64,000 bases of DNA from Granulosicoccus antarcticus IMCC3135 (GTDB taxonomy: Bacteria > Pseudomonadota > Gammaproteobacteria > Granulosicoccales > Granulosicoccaceae): the NCBI RefSeq assembly GCF_002215215.1, contig NZ_CP018632.1, positions 1,608,501 to 1,672,500 of the forward strand, written 5' to 3'. The stretch's first letter is position 1. Every line of letters starts with the position of its first letter. Under the pieces are notes generated by a model that saw nothing but the letters and a program-made list of their open reading frames with translations, was not told the origin of the DNA and made no database searches. The position numbers and the translations under genes are program-made. Of the stretch, positions 8,745 through 17,245 are shown piece by piece.

Positions 8745-10010
8745 ATGGATGCTTTAAATTCCCGAATGTTCGCCCGTCTCACGACGGCGTGTCTTCTCTT
8801 CCTCATGGTCGGTTGTAGCTCTTCCGACAGCCCGCCCATGATGTCAGATACCGGCGGCGTGACGTTTTACCGGCTCAGCACAGAGTTCCAGGGAGTTACG
8901 CATCCATTGGGTATTGATGCGTCAGGTGAGCAAGGCGAAGCGTCCGTGATGCTTGCTGATTCAATCAGTGATGACAATACACAGCAATGGACAGTGAGCT
9001 CGCAAGGTGACAGCTATTATCGTATTCAAAATGCATCGATGGGCACGAACAGCTCACTGACAGTCAGTGATGAGATCGGCAACAACGCCATCCAGATGGC
9101 TGAGACGGCCGATCAAAGCGGGCAGCTTTGGCAGATTACGGCACTGGATAACGGATTCTGTCGATTTACCTCGCAATTGCTTGGCCTGGATTCATCGCTG
9201 GATGTCATCAATGAGGGGGCGGCGCGGCAGCTCACCATGGCAGAAACAGGTAACTATAGTGGCCAGCATTGGCAACTGAATGCGCAGGCGGGTACCTCTA
9301 CCGACGACACTCTGGCCCGCTGCACAGGCCTGGAAACATCAACCGAGCTGCCAGATAGTTCAGATGATTTCATAGCGACGAGCGCTTATCGGTTAACCAC
9401 TGTGCAGGGGTTTGAATTGCTGATCAGTCCCCAGCTTGATGCCGCCGTGCAAACGGCAACAGCGACGTTGTCAGAGATAGAGGCTCAATTGATAGCCATT
9501 GAGCAGGCGTTACCTGCCGCGGCTCTTGATGAGCTGAAAGAGGTTCGTATCTGGGTTGAACTGGACCAGCTGGTTGACGGTGGTGCCCAATATCATGTCT
9601 CAGAGGGCTGGTTGCTGGAAAACGGTTATAACCCGGAGAAAGTCGGAGGCGTAGAAATCTCCAATGCTGCGAATTTTGTCAACTGGTCGCAAACGGCTCA
9701 ACCCTGGATGGTGTTGCACGAGCTGTCGCATGCCTGGCAGTTCAATCATGCAGAGTCAAATAGCGAGATCGCAATGGCATACCAGGGAGCGCTCGCCTCA
9801 GGTATCTATGAGTCTGTTGAATATGTGGATGGCACAAGCGAGCGTGCCTATGCCTTGAGCGACGACAAGGAGTATTTTGCCGAACTGACAGAAGCCTACT
9901 TCGGCAAGAACGACTACTATCCTTTCACGCATGATCAGTTGCAGCAGTTCGATGCCGACGGTTATGCGCTGATCGAACAGGTCTGGGGCGTCTCCTCATC
10001 GACACCGTGA
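8745..10010 (+). CDS. Lipoprotein with ricin-type lectin domain and HExxH metallopeptidase-like domain
   Basis: A 421-residue exported protein. The ATG at 8745 is preferred to the in-frame TTG at 8736. A lipobox ends at Cys24 (LMVGC), so it is probably a lipoprotein. Residues about 40-180 look like a ricin-B/beta-trefoil repeat: three similar stretches contain QQWTV, GQLWQI and GQHWQLN, the QxW signature. The C-terminal half has HELSH at 325-329, a zincin HExxH site, and a downstream stretch with E376, E380 and E383 before AYFGKNDYYPF that could supply the third zinc ligand. I infer a surface-attached, sugar-binding zinc hydrolase. The substrate is unknown and the peptidase family is not one I can name. 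The gene is monocistronic. Confidence 0.7.
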   Translation: MDALNSRMFARLTTACLLFLMVGCSSSDSPPMMSDTGGVTFYRLSTEFQGVTHPLGIDASGEQGEASVMLADSISDDNTQQWTVSSQGDSYYRIQNASMGTNSSLTVSDEIGNNAIQMAETADQSGQLWQITALDNGFCRFTSQLLGLDSSLDVINEGAARQLTMAETGNYSGQHWQLNAQAGTSTDDTLARCTGLETSTELPDSSDDFIATSAYRLTTVQGFELLISPQLDAAVQTATATLSEIEAQLIAIEQALPAAALDELKEVRIWVELDQLVDGGAQYHVSEGWLLENGYNPEKVGGVEISNAANFVNWSQTAQPWMVLHELSHAWQFNHAESNSEIAMAYQGALASGIYESVEYVDGTSERAYALSDDKEYFAELTEAYFGKNDYYPFTHDQLQQFDADGYALIEQVWGVSSSTP

Positions 10011-10129
10011 ACTGTCTGAATAGATAAGGCGCTTCTATTCTCCACACTACTGTAAGTATTTCATTCTGGCTTATGTAACTGGCCAGGCGTGTGACAGTTG
10101 CTGGTGAAATTTGCCACCAGAGTTCTTCT

Positions 10130-10507
10130 ATGATTCCTCGCGCGAAGTTCAAGACCATGGTCGATCAGAAGCTCATAGCTTCCGTTCGTGTTGTTCCGAT
10201 CCCCATGGAGTCTCAGTGGTGCATCGATGCCATTATCCGTATGCCTATGGAGGCAGGATCTACAACCGATACAGTCTCGAAGCCACAGTCATCAGGTCAA
10301 GGAGGTGACGGTCTGCGAAGATTCAAGACCATTGATGATGCAGCGCAATTTCTGAAGGAAATCGGTATAGGCACGTTCACAGTGGACACACAGGATTCCT
10401 TTACTTTTTCAAGTAGCGGTGCTGATGCTGTCAAATACGTCGAACAGTCCGTGCAGATCTGGGATGATGATGCAAGCGATGAGGCCGTGAACAGCCCCGT
10501 GGTCTGA
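10130..10507 (+). CDS. Small hypothetical protein
   Basis: A protein of about 125 residues that I do not recognise. The ATG at 10130 is used; an in-frame ATG at 10157 gives 116 residues, and neither has a clear Shine-Dalgarno. The N-terminal part is beta-like (KLIASVRVVPIP); a Gly/Ser/Thr-rich linker follows, then an amphipathic helix (RRFKTIDDAAQFLKEIGIG) and a short acidic tail. There is no signal peptide or membrane segment, so it is probably cytoplasmic. Codon use and length suggest a real gene. It lies alone between the lectin lipoprotein gene and the convergent cysG/Rieske pair. Confidence 0.5.
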   Translation: MIPRAKFKTMVDQKLIASVRVVPIPMESQWCIDAIIRMPMEAGSTTDTVSKPQSSGQGGDGLRRFKTIDDAAQFLKEIGIGTFTVDTQDSFTFSSSGADAVKYVEQSVQIWDDDASDEAVNSPVV

Positions 10508-10535
10508 ACCAGCCCGCAATCATCAAGTTGGACTA

Positions 10536-10865
10536 TTAGATGCAGACCCAGCCGTCTACGATCGAGACATCGAAGACAGGCAGGTCTGCCTCAGCGGGTT
10601 CATCAAGCACCTTGCCCGTGCGTATATCGAACTGACTACCATGCAGAGGACAACGCAAGCGGTGTTCGCATAACACGCCTAGCGACAGGGAGATATCCTC
10701 ATGAGTACAGGTGTCGTGGACGGCATGCACAGTACCTTCCACCAGGCATAGCAGTATTCCGGTGCCCTCATGTAACACTCGATAGGGCACGCCGGGCTTA
10801 AGCTCGTCAAGGGCGACCAGGCGGTGATTGCCAGCCTGGTTGATATCGTTGATGGTTGTGGTCAT
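10536..10865 (-). CDS. Rieske [2Fe-2S] protein, NirD-like
   Basis: A 109-residue single-domain Rieske ferredoxin. The cluster ligands are C53-x-H55 (CTH) and C72-x2-H75 (CPLHG), in the usual order, followed by SQFDIRTGKVLDEPA. The length matches the small subunit of assimilatory nitrite reductase (NirD) and related electron carriers of ring-hydroxylating oxygenases. The gene follows cysG on the same strand, 29 bases beyond its stop. Siroheme made by CysG is the cofactor of nitrite and sulfite reductases, so a NirD-like role is attractive, but no nirB is in the window. The start chosen is ATG at 10865; a TTG at 10898 would overlap cysG. Confidence 0.8.
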   Translation of the reverse strand: MTTTINDINQAGNHRLVALDELKPGVPYRVLHEGTGILLCLVEGTVHAVHDTCTHEDISLSLGVLCEHRLRCPLHGSQFDIRTGKVLDEPAEADLPVFDVSIVDGWVCI

Positions 10866-10894
10866 GTTTAATCGATTATCCCTCTGATGCCATC

Positions 10895-12310
10895 TCAATG
10901 GCGTGTTTCAAACCACGCAAGTTTGTCACGCAGCGTAACCACCTCGCCGACGATGATGAGTGTGGGGGCTTTGACAGCTTCGCTCTCCACCAGGCTTGCC
11001 AGGGTGCTTAACGTGCCGGTTATGACTTGCTGATTGCTGAGAGTTCCCTGAGAGACGATAGCGATGGGGTGCGTTGAGGGCAGGCCATGTTTGATCAATT
11101 GCTCGCAGATAAATGGCAGGCCAGCCAGCCCCATATAGATGACGACAGTCTGTTGAGCGCGTGTCAGTGCTGGCCAGTCCAGGTCAACCGAATTGTCTTT
11201 CAGGTGACCGGTGACGAACAGACAGGACTGCGCATGATCACGGTGAGTCAGAGGTATGCCTGCGTAACTGGCACAGCCAGCAGCCGCTGTTATGCCGGGT
11301 ACTACCTGGAAGGGTACGCTTTCTGAGGCGAGCGTTTCGATTTCCTCGCCGCCGCGACCGAAGATGAAAGGATCGCCGCCTTTCAGCCGCAATACCCGTT
11401 TGCCTCGTTTCGCATGTGTGACCAGCAATTGATTGATGGACTCTTGCGGTACGGCATGATCACTACGCTGCTTGCCGACGTAAATCTTCTCGGCTTGCTG
11501 ATTGACGAGCGACATGACCGGTTCAGACACCAATCGGTCATACAGAACAACATCGCACTGTTGCATGAGTCGCAAAGCGCGAAAGCTCAGTAGATCAGGA
11601 TCACCGGGGCCAGCACCGACCAGATAGACCTCGCCCTGTGCTTCACTGTCGCCATCATAATCCTGGATGGCCTGCTCGAGAACCTGATCTGTGTTTTGCG
11701 TGCGCCCTTGCAGTATGAGCTCTCCGATCCTGCCGTTAAGCAGCTGTTCCCAGAAGCGCCTGCGTTGTCGCCAGTTGCCGATCTTCTGGCGTATCTGATC
11801 ACGATAGCGCTCTGCCAGTTTGCCCAGTTCGCTGTAGCTGTGGGGCAGAAAAGCATCGATTCGGGCGGTCAGCAAACGAGCCAGCACCGGTGAGGTTCCG
11901 GAGCTGGTGATGGCAACCAGAATGGGGGATCGATCTACCAGGGATGGAATCAGAAAGTTGCTGAGTTGTGGTTGATTGGCCACATTGACCCAGCAACCAG
12001 CGGCTTCTGCGGCTGCGCCAACTTCCGCATCGCTCTGACGCTCGTCACTGGCGGCGACGACTAGGGTTGCACCTTTGAAATCATCAGCCTGCCAGGCGCG
12101 CGCTATATGTGTGAGCTGGTTGTCCTCGATACAGCTTTGCATTGTGGGTGAGAGCTGTTCGGCGATCACATCAACGCGTGCACCATATTGGATCAGCCGA
12201 CCCGCCTTGCGTTCTGCGTTGCCGCCGCCACCCACGATAATGATGCGGCGACCTTGCATGTCAAGAAAGGCGGGAAAGGTCTGTGTCCGAGTTGGATCTG
12301 ATTGATTCAC
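10895..12310 (-). CDS. cysG: Siroheme synthase
   Basis: A 471-residue trifunctional enzyme that makes siroheme from uroporphyrinogen III. Residues about 16-150 form the NAD-binding precorrin-2 dehydrogenase/ferrochelatase part (RRIIIVGGGGNAERKAG). A middle dimerisation segment contains the ARLLTARIDAFLP helix. Residues about 228-465 are the S-adenosylmethionine-dependent uroporphyrin-III C-methyltransferase (VYLVGAGPGDPDLLS, LRLKGGDPFIFGRGGEE, VVPGITAAAGCASYAGIPLTHR). The start is a GTG at 12310, which gives the normal N-terminus before the dinucleotide-binding loop. It is the first gene of a two-gene unit with the Rieske gene. Confidence 0.95.
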   Translation of the reverse strand: MNQSDPTRTQTFPAFLDMQGRRIIIVGGGGNAERKAGRLIQYGARVDVIAEQLSPTMQSCIEDNQLTHIARAWQADDFKGATLVVAASDERQSDAEVGAAAEAAGCWVNVANQPQLSNFLIPSLVDRSPILVAITSSGTSPVLARLLTARIDAFLPHSYSELGKLAERYRDQIRQKIGNWRQRRRFWEQLLNGRIGELILQGRTQNTDQVLEQAIQDYDGDSEAQGEVYLVGAGPGDPDLLSFRALRLMQQCDVVLYDRLVSEPVMSLVNQQAEKIYVGKQRSDHAVPQESINQLLVTHAKRGKRVLRLKGGDPFIFGRGGEEIETLASESVPFQVVPGITAAAGCASYAGIPLTHRDHAQSCLFVTGHLKDNSVDLDWPALTRAQQTVVIYMGLAGLPFICEQLIKHGLPSTHPIAIVSQGTLSNQQVITGTLSTLASLVESEAVKAPTLIIVGEVVTLRDKLAWFETRH

Positions 12311-12436
12311 AGTAGTTGGTTTCTTGTGCTTCTGGCTCGGTTACCATGACATCCAATAGCTTTGCCGTACAGGCGACTGGTTTGCGGTAACGTTGACGAT
12401 TTGAAAATTTTCATGCCAGCCACAGGGACTGATTAC

Positions 12437-13546
12437 ATGACCGACGATGAATTCATGCGTGATGTTCTTCAGCGCATCGCTACAGGTCCCACATTAAGCA
12501 AGGATATATCTGCCGAACATGCGCAGCGAGCCATGCGTATTATCCTTGAAGGCAAGGCCGATGAGGTGCAGGCCGGCATATTCCTGATTGCTTTGCGCAT
12601 GAAGCGTGAAACTGACGATGAGCTTGTGGGTATTCTGGACGCAATCAACGCAGGAATCACCCCCCTTCGTGTCGAAGTGGATGATTTACTGACAATTGTC
12701 GATCCGTACGATGGTTATTTGCGGGGCGTGCCCGTTGCGCCTTTCCTGCCAGCGGCGCTGGCAGCTTGTGGTTTGCGTGTGCTCACACATGGTCTGGATT
12801 CAATGGGACCCAAGTTCGGAGCGTCACATGAAGCTGTTTTGCGTGCCGCTGGCCACAAGGTCGGTGTTTCGCGAGAGACAGCTGCCGTCCAGCTGGAGGA
12901 CGATAACTGTGGCTGGGCCTATCTGTCGCAATTGCAACTGGCTCCGGAGTTGGCTGCACTGACCTCCTTGCGTACCCGAATCGTCAAGCGACCTTGCCTG
13001 ACCACCATCGAGGTTGCTGTCAATAGTCTGGTGCCGCGAGTGTCCAGCCATCTGGTGACGGGGTTTGTTCATAAACCGTATCCGCCGATCTATGCAATGT
13101 TGGCAGCCAAAGCCGGATTTGCCGGTTCAATCATGATTCGTGGCGTCGAGGGAGGAGTGGTTCCTTCTCTGGCTCAGCCCTCACGCTATTTTCATAGCGA
13201 TGATGGCGTCAATCTGACGCAGGTTGACCTGGAGCCAACCGCTTTGGGAATTGCCTCTGCAGAGCGTGCAGTGCCACTGCCAGCGCATTTGCTCGACGAC
13301 TCCATTCGCTCAGTCAAGGCCCCGGGCAATCAGTTTGCCAAAGAGCTTGCTGATTGTGCTGCCAAAGCCGGATTGGCTGCCTTGAGTGGGCAAGCCGGAC
13401 CAGCCAGGGACTCTCTGGTTTACACCGGTGCTGTCATTCTGCAGGCTCGCGGCCTGGCAGATTCTCTGCCGGAGGCCGCAGGGCTGCTGCGCGAAGTGCT
13501 GGACAACGGTGAAGCGGAACGACGGTTCCGCCATCTGGCTGCGTAA
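12437..13546 (+). CDS. TrpD2-like glycosyl/phosphoribosyltransferase family protein (YbiB type)
   Basis: A 369-residue protein of the anthranilate phosphoribosyltransferase fold. It has the small helical N-terminal domain (ISAEHAQRAMRIILEGKADEVQAG) and a larger alpha/beta domain. The PRPP-binding glycine loop of true TrpD is replaced by HGLDSMGPKFG, as expected for the TrpD2/YbiB group, whose members bind nucleic acid and lack TrpD activity. No tryptophan genes are nearby. The ATG at 12437 has CAGGGA upstream; in-frame alternatives are ATG 12413 and TTG 12362. It is divergent from cysG, 126 bases away, and ends before a GC-rich hairpin. Confidence 0.8.
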   Translation: MTDDEFMRDVLQRIATGPTLSKDISAEHAQRAMRIILEGKADEVQAGIFLIALRMKRETDDELVGILDAINAGITPLRVEVDDLLTIVDPYDGYLRGVPVAPFLPAALAACGLRVLTHGLDSMGPKFGASHEAVLRAAGHKVGVSRETAAVQLEDDNCGWAYLSQLQLAPELAALTSLRTRIVKRPCLTTIEVAVNSLVPRVSSHLVTGFVHKPYPPIYAMLAAKAGFAGSIMIRGVEGGVVPSLAQPSRYFHSDDGVNLTQVDLEPTALGIASAERAVPLPAHLLDDSIRSVKAPGNQFAKELADCAAKAGLAALSGQAGPARDSLVYTGAVILQARGLADSLPEAAGLLREVLDNGEAERRFRHLAA

Positions 13547-13574
13547 TGTTTGTCGGCCAGATTTAGAAGGGAGC

Positions 13575-13592
13575 GCGCGGCAAATGCCGCGC
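13575..13592 (+). terminator. GC-rich hairpin between convergent genes
   Basis: GCGCGGCA (13575-13582) pairs with TGCCGCGC (13585-13592). A tandem 11-base repeat (CACGCGCTGC twice, 13597-13617) follows, then GTTTT at 13621. It may terminate the TrpD2-like gene, but the T run is not adjacent to the stem. Confidence 0.4.
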
Positions 13593-13623
13593 TGCGCACG
13601 CGCTGCACACGCGCTGCCCCGTT

Positions 13624-14541
13624 TTATCGAGCGTTGCTGAGAGCTACTGCAAGTTGTGCAGACAATGTGGCGTTATTGGTGATGAGTGCCTGGTTGGTCA
13701 CCAGGCTTCGGCCCTCACTGAGCTCAACGATACGACCCAATAACCAGGGTGTGACGGCCTTGCCGGAAATGCCAGCAGCTTGAGATTCCTGAATGGCCTG
13801 ACTGATGAAGATCTGCATGGTTTCACGCGCAATTTCAGCCTCAACCGGGACCGGGTTTGTCACCAGCACACCACCGCCCAGTTGCAGTGCTTCACGAGCC
13901 TGCATGAAAGCGACGATATCGTCGACCGAATCCGCGCGCAATGGCGCTTGCAGTCCACTACTGCGTGACCAGAATGCCGGTACTTCATCCTGACCGTAGG
14001 CCAGCACGGGTACACCAAGTGTCTCCAGTACTTCCAGTGTCTTGGGAATGTCCAGAATGGCCTTGGCTCCGGCGCAAATGACGGTGACGGGTGTTCTTCC
14101 CAGTTCTTGCAGGTCGGCGGAAATATCAAAGCTGGATTCAGCACCCTGATGCACACCACCAATACCGCCGGTGGCAAAAACCTTGATGCCTGCCAGGTGT
14201 GCGACGATCATGGTCGCTGCAACGGTTGTCGAGCCCATGGCCTTGCGTGAGACTGCCATGGCAAGATCTGCCCTGGACAGCTTCATGGCTTCTTTGGTCT
14301 GTGCCAGAGCGTTCAACTGTTCATCATTCAAACCGACGGTGATCTGGCCGTCCAGAATGGCAATGGTTGCGGGTATGGCGCCAGCATCTCTGACCGCTTT
14401 TTCTACTTGCAGTGCTGTATCGCGATTCTGCGGGTAGGGCATACCATGCGTGATGATGGTGCTTTCGAGCGCGACCACAGCCTCGCCGTTGTGCAATGCT
14501 GACTGGACTTCGGGGCTGATAGTCAGGAGTGGGTTAGACAT
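13624..14541 (-). CDS. psuG: Pseudouridine-5'-phosphate glycosidase
   Basis: A 305-residue cytoplasmic enzyme that reversibly splits pseudouridine 5'-phosphate into uracil and ribose 5-phosphate. Family signatures are clear: VVALESTIITHGMPYP near the N-terminus, GSTTVAATMIVAHLAGIKVFATGGIGGVH in the middle, and SSGLQAPLRADS. The conserved Glu of ALEST and the Lys of the NxK-like regions are in place. The ATG at 14541 gives normal length. It lies 163 bases downstream of the PfkB-family kinase gene on the same strand, the usual psuK-psuG pairing, so phosphorylation and C-C bond cleavage of pseudouridine are probably co-expressed. Confidence 0.93.
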   Translation of the reverse strand: MSNPLLTISPEVQSALHNGEAVVALESTIITHGMPYPQNRDTALQVEKAVRDAGAIPATIAILDGQITVGLNDEQLNALAQTKEAMKLSRADLAMAVSRKAMGSTTVAATMIVAHLAGIKVFATGGIGGVHQGAESSFDISADLQELGRTPVTVICAGAKAILDIPKTLEVLETLGVPVLAYGQDEVPAFWSRSSGLQAPLRADSVDDIVAFMQAREALQLGGGVLVTNPVPVEAEIARETMQIFISQAIQESQAAGISGKAVTPWLLGRIVELSEGRSLVTNQALITNNATLSAQLAVALSNAR

Positions 14542-14704
14542 GATGATTCTTTATGATTGCAGATCAGATCCTGCCAGTATAAGTTGATCCGGCAGCTGTC
14601 ACAGCGCTTACATCATGTTTCTGAAGGCATGACTGTGTGGCGCTGGAATCGCCAAACTACAATGGCTCTGTCAGAAGGTGCGGTATTGCAACTCCTGGCA
14701 GTGA

Positions 14705-15640
14705 TCACATCGCCAGTATCGGTGCCTCATGCAGACCCTTCACCACACGCTCGGCGTACGGCAGGCCCACAGTGCGTACCGCATCGGCCAGTTCAGTGCC
14801 GGCGCACCAGGCGGCGAATGTGGCACCGGCCAGTGCATCACCCGCCCCGTTGACGCTCCGGGCTGAGTCAATGGCTGGAACCTGTACATACTGTCGCTGC
14901 TCGCCGCTATGGATCACAACAGGGGAGGTGGCATCGGTTAGTACAAATTGCCTGAATCCGCGTTTCAGCAGGGCATCGGCAAGCTGATCAATTCCTGCAT
15001 CAATCGGAAATGTGGCTTCGGCCAGTGCAATGGCTTCTCTTCGATTGCAGAACAGCAGATCAAGCGACGAGGCAATACCCAATAGTCGCCGCGATTTTGC
15101 CGGAGAAACGCTCATGGCAACCTGGATGATTCCTGCATCGCCTGCCTGCAGGCTCAAGGCGGCAAGTGCCTGTTCTGCCAGATTGGCATCCATCAACACG
15201 GCCTGACAGTCGTTCGTGTCTGTCTGCCAGGGAACCAGAGTTGCGTCCAGTGATTCGGCCAGAGCGACGTCAGACAGGCCAATATATAATTCGCCAGTCG
15301 CGTCCATAACGGCAATGTAGCGCCCTGACAGGCATCCGGATAAACGTTGCAGGCAGGGAATGATGTCCGCTTCTACTAGTGTGGCTTCCAGTTGGGCCGC
15401 AACAGGATCGGTGCCGATTGCACCTGCAAAGGCAATGTGCTGTCTGAGTTTCTGAGCGTTGTCCCGCGCGAATCTGGCAGCGGCCAGAGCCGCATTTGCC
15501 CCCACCCCGCCGACTCGTTGCTGACGACAGACGGGATTGGATGCTCGAGGCACCAGTACCTGTTGGCTTGTGGCTATGTCATCAACGTGCAGGGCTCCCA
15601 CGACCAACAAATGTTCTAAAGGGAAAGGCGGTGGAGTCAT
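14705..15640 (-). CDS. psuK: Pseudouridine kinase, PfkB family
   Basis: A 311-residue ribokinase-like enzyme. The N-terminal part has LLVVGALHVDDI and the glycine-rich VGGVGANAALAAARF (PfkB signature 1). The C-terminal signature 2 is SVNGAGDALAGATFA, whose Asp is the catalytic base. Next to psuG this is most simply the kinase that converts pseudouridine to pseudouridine 5'-phosphate. Fold alone would also fit ribokinase or fructokinase; linkage decides. The ATG at 15640 is used. It is divergent from the Lrp-type regulator gene, 88 bases away, which may control it. Confidence 0.85.
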   Translation of the reverse strand: MTPPPFPLEHLLVVGALHVDDIATSQQVLVPRASNPVCRQQRVGGVGANAALAAARFARDNAQKLRQHIAFAGAIGTDPVAAQLEATLVEADIIPCLQRLSGCLSGRYIAVMDATGELYIGLSDVALAESLDATLVPWQTDTNDCQAVLMDANLAEQALAALSLQAGDAGIIQVAMSVSPAKSRRLLGIASSLDLLFCNRREAIALAEATFPIDAGIDQLADALLKRGFRQFVLTDATSPVVIHSGEQRQYVQVPAIDSARSVNGAGDALAGATFAAWCAGTELADAVRTVGLPYAERVVKGLHEAPILAM

Positions 15641-15728
15641 ACAGTACAGCGAAGCCGGATAATATCAGGGTGGATGAGTGTAACCGACCAGCGTATCCTA
15701 ACGTTACGAGTTATCTTGAGACAATGGC

Positions 15729-16166
15729 ATGCTTGATCAATACGACCGTGTAATCATCTCAATCATGCAGACTGACGGTCGGATCACGCTTACAGAGCTG
15801 GCTTCCAGAGTGGGATTAACCAAGACACCGTGTGCGGCCCGAGTCAAGCGACTGGAAGCTGAAGGCTATGTGCTGGGCTACAAAGCCGTCGTGGACTGCG
15901 AAAAACTGGGCCTGGGTCATGTAGCATTTGTCGAGGTCAAGCTCAATGACACCAAGTTGGCTGCACTGGATGCATTCAATGAGGCCGCCAGGCGCATACC
16001 CGAGATTGAACAGATGCATCTGATTGCCGGACACTTTGACTATCTGGTGAAAGTTCGTACTGCCGACATCAACGCGTTCAGGCTGGTCTTAGGGGAAAAG
16101 CTGTCGGCCTTGCCACATGTGGCGCATACATCGACGTTCGTGGCCATGGCAACCATTATCGACTGA
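15729..16166 (+). CDS. Lrp/AsnC family transcriptional regulator
   Basis: A 145-residue regulator with an N-terminal winged helix-turn-helix (LDQYDRVIISIMQTDGRI, then LTELASRVGLTKTPCAARVK, the recognition helix) and a C-terminal ligand-binding RAM domain (HVAFVEVKL, EIEQMHLIAGHFDYLVKVRT). The ATG at 15729 gives standard family length. Such proteins bind amino acids or other small effectors and often control a divergent neighbour. Here that neighbour is psuK-psuG, so control of pseudouridine use is a reasonable inference. The effector cannot be read from the sequence. Confidence 0.9.
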   Translation: MLDQYDRVIISIMQTDGRITLTELASRVGLTKTPCAARVKRLEAEGYVLGYKAVVDCEKLGLGHVAFVEVKLNDTKLAALDAFNEAARRIPEIEQMHLIAGHFDYLVKVRTADINAFRLVLGEKLSALPHVAHTSTFVAMATIID

Positions 16167-16283
16167 ACCTGTCGCAGGTTTACCTGCTGGGCATTGCTTG
16201 AATTTTTTGTCAGCCGCATCACATTTTCTGACAGCTACACTCAGTAGCAAACTGTGACTAATGACGATGGTGGACAAGCAAGT

Positions 16284-17117
16284 ATGGATTGGTTGAATTA
16301 CGTGGACGAGGTGCCAACACTGGTCCGTGAGTACGGTATCAACACCCTGGCAGCCCTGCTTATCTTCTTCATGGGAAAGTGGCTGGCGCGGCGTGTGGTC
16401 AATCTGTGCGGCCGCCTGATGAACCAGCGCGGCATAGATCCGACGGTGGGTGGTTTCGTCACCAATATCCTGTTCATGATTTTGCTGATGATGGTCATCA
16501 TTGCAGCACTTGCGCAGCTAGGCGTGCCTACGGCGCAGTTCATCGCCGTGATTGGTGCCGCAGGCCTGGCTATCGGTCTGGCACTGCAGGGCTCGCTCTC
16601 CAATTTCGCATCGGGTGTTCTGCTGGTCAGTTTTCGACCGTGCAAGGTGGGTGACTATATCGAGGCGGGCGGGGTTTCAGGTACGGTAAAACTGATCACG
16701 GTATTCAGTACCACTCTGGTGACACCGGATCAGCGCACCATCACGGTTCCCAATTCCAGCGTTATGGGCGGGCCGATAACCAACTACTCGACGTCCCCTT
16801 CGCGACGTCTGGATATGGTCATTGGTGTCAGTTACGACAGTGATCTGGCAAAGGTCAAGGCCTTGTTGCGAGAGGTGGTGGAGAGCGATGAGCGCGTGCT
16901 GGACTCGCACAAGCCCGTGCAGATCGGTGTTCTTGCCCTGGCAGATTCTTCGGTCAATATTGCCATACGACCCTGGGTGGCAACAGAGGATTACTGGCCG
17001 TTGCATTTCGACTTGCATGAGCGTATCAAGCAGCGTTTCGATCAGGCGGGCATCGGTATTCCGTTTCCGCAAATGGATGTACATCTGTCCCGATCGGAAA
17101 CCTCCGCTGCGCCTTAG
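16284..17117 (+). CDS. Small-conductance mechanosensitive channel, MscS family
   Basis: A 277-residue inner-membrane channel that opens under membrane tension and protects against osmotic downshock. There are three membrane helices in the first 120 residues; the third, pore-lining helix has the small-residue pattern AAGLAIGLALQGSLSNFASGVLL. The beta domain follows with FRPCKVGDYIEAGGVSGTV and the conserved TTLVTPDQRTITVPNSSVMGGPITNYS. The C-terminal alpha/beta vestibule domain is complete. The ATG at 16284 is preferred; a GTG at 16254 would add ten polar residues. It is flanked by the Lrp gene and the FadN-like gene, both on the same strand. Confidence 0.93.
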   Translation: MDWLNYVDEVPTLVREYGINTLAALLIFFMGKWLARRVVNLCGRLMNQRGIDPTVGGFVTNILFMILLMMVIIAALAQLGVPTAQFIAVIGAAGLAIGLALQGSLSNFASGVLLVSFRPCKVGDYIEAGGVSGTVKLITVFSTTLVTPDQRTITVPNSSVMGGPITNYSTSPSRRLDMVIGVSYDSDLAKVKALLREVVESDERVLDSHKPVQIGVLALADSSVNIAIRPWVATEDYWPLHFDLHERIKQRFDQAGIGIPFPQMDVHLSRSETSAAP

Positions 17118-17245
17118 GATCGGGGCAGAAATGTGATTTTATTCTGACCTCAGCCCTTGGTGTGCAACCTCGATCGTGTCTGAACATCTCTGTATACTGA
17201 GGATTGCTCTACGTACCTTCCGATTCAGGCAAATTCAGGTAGATC

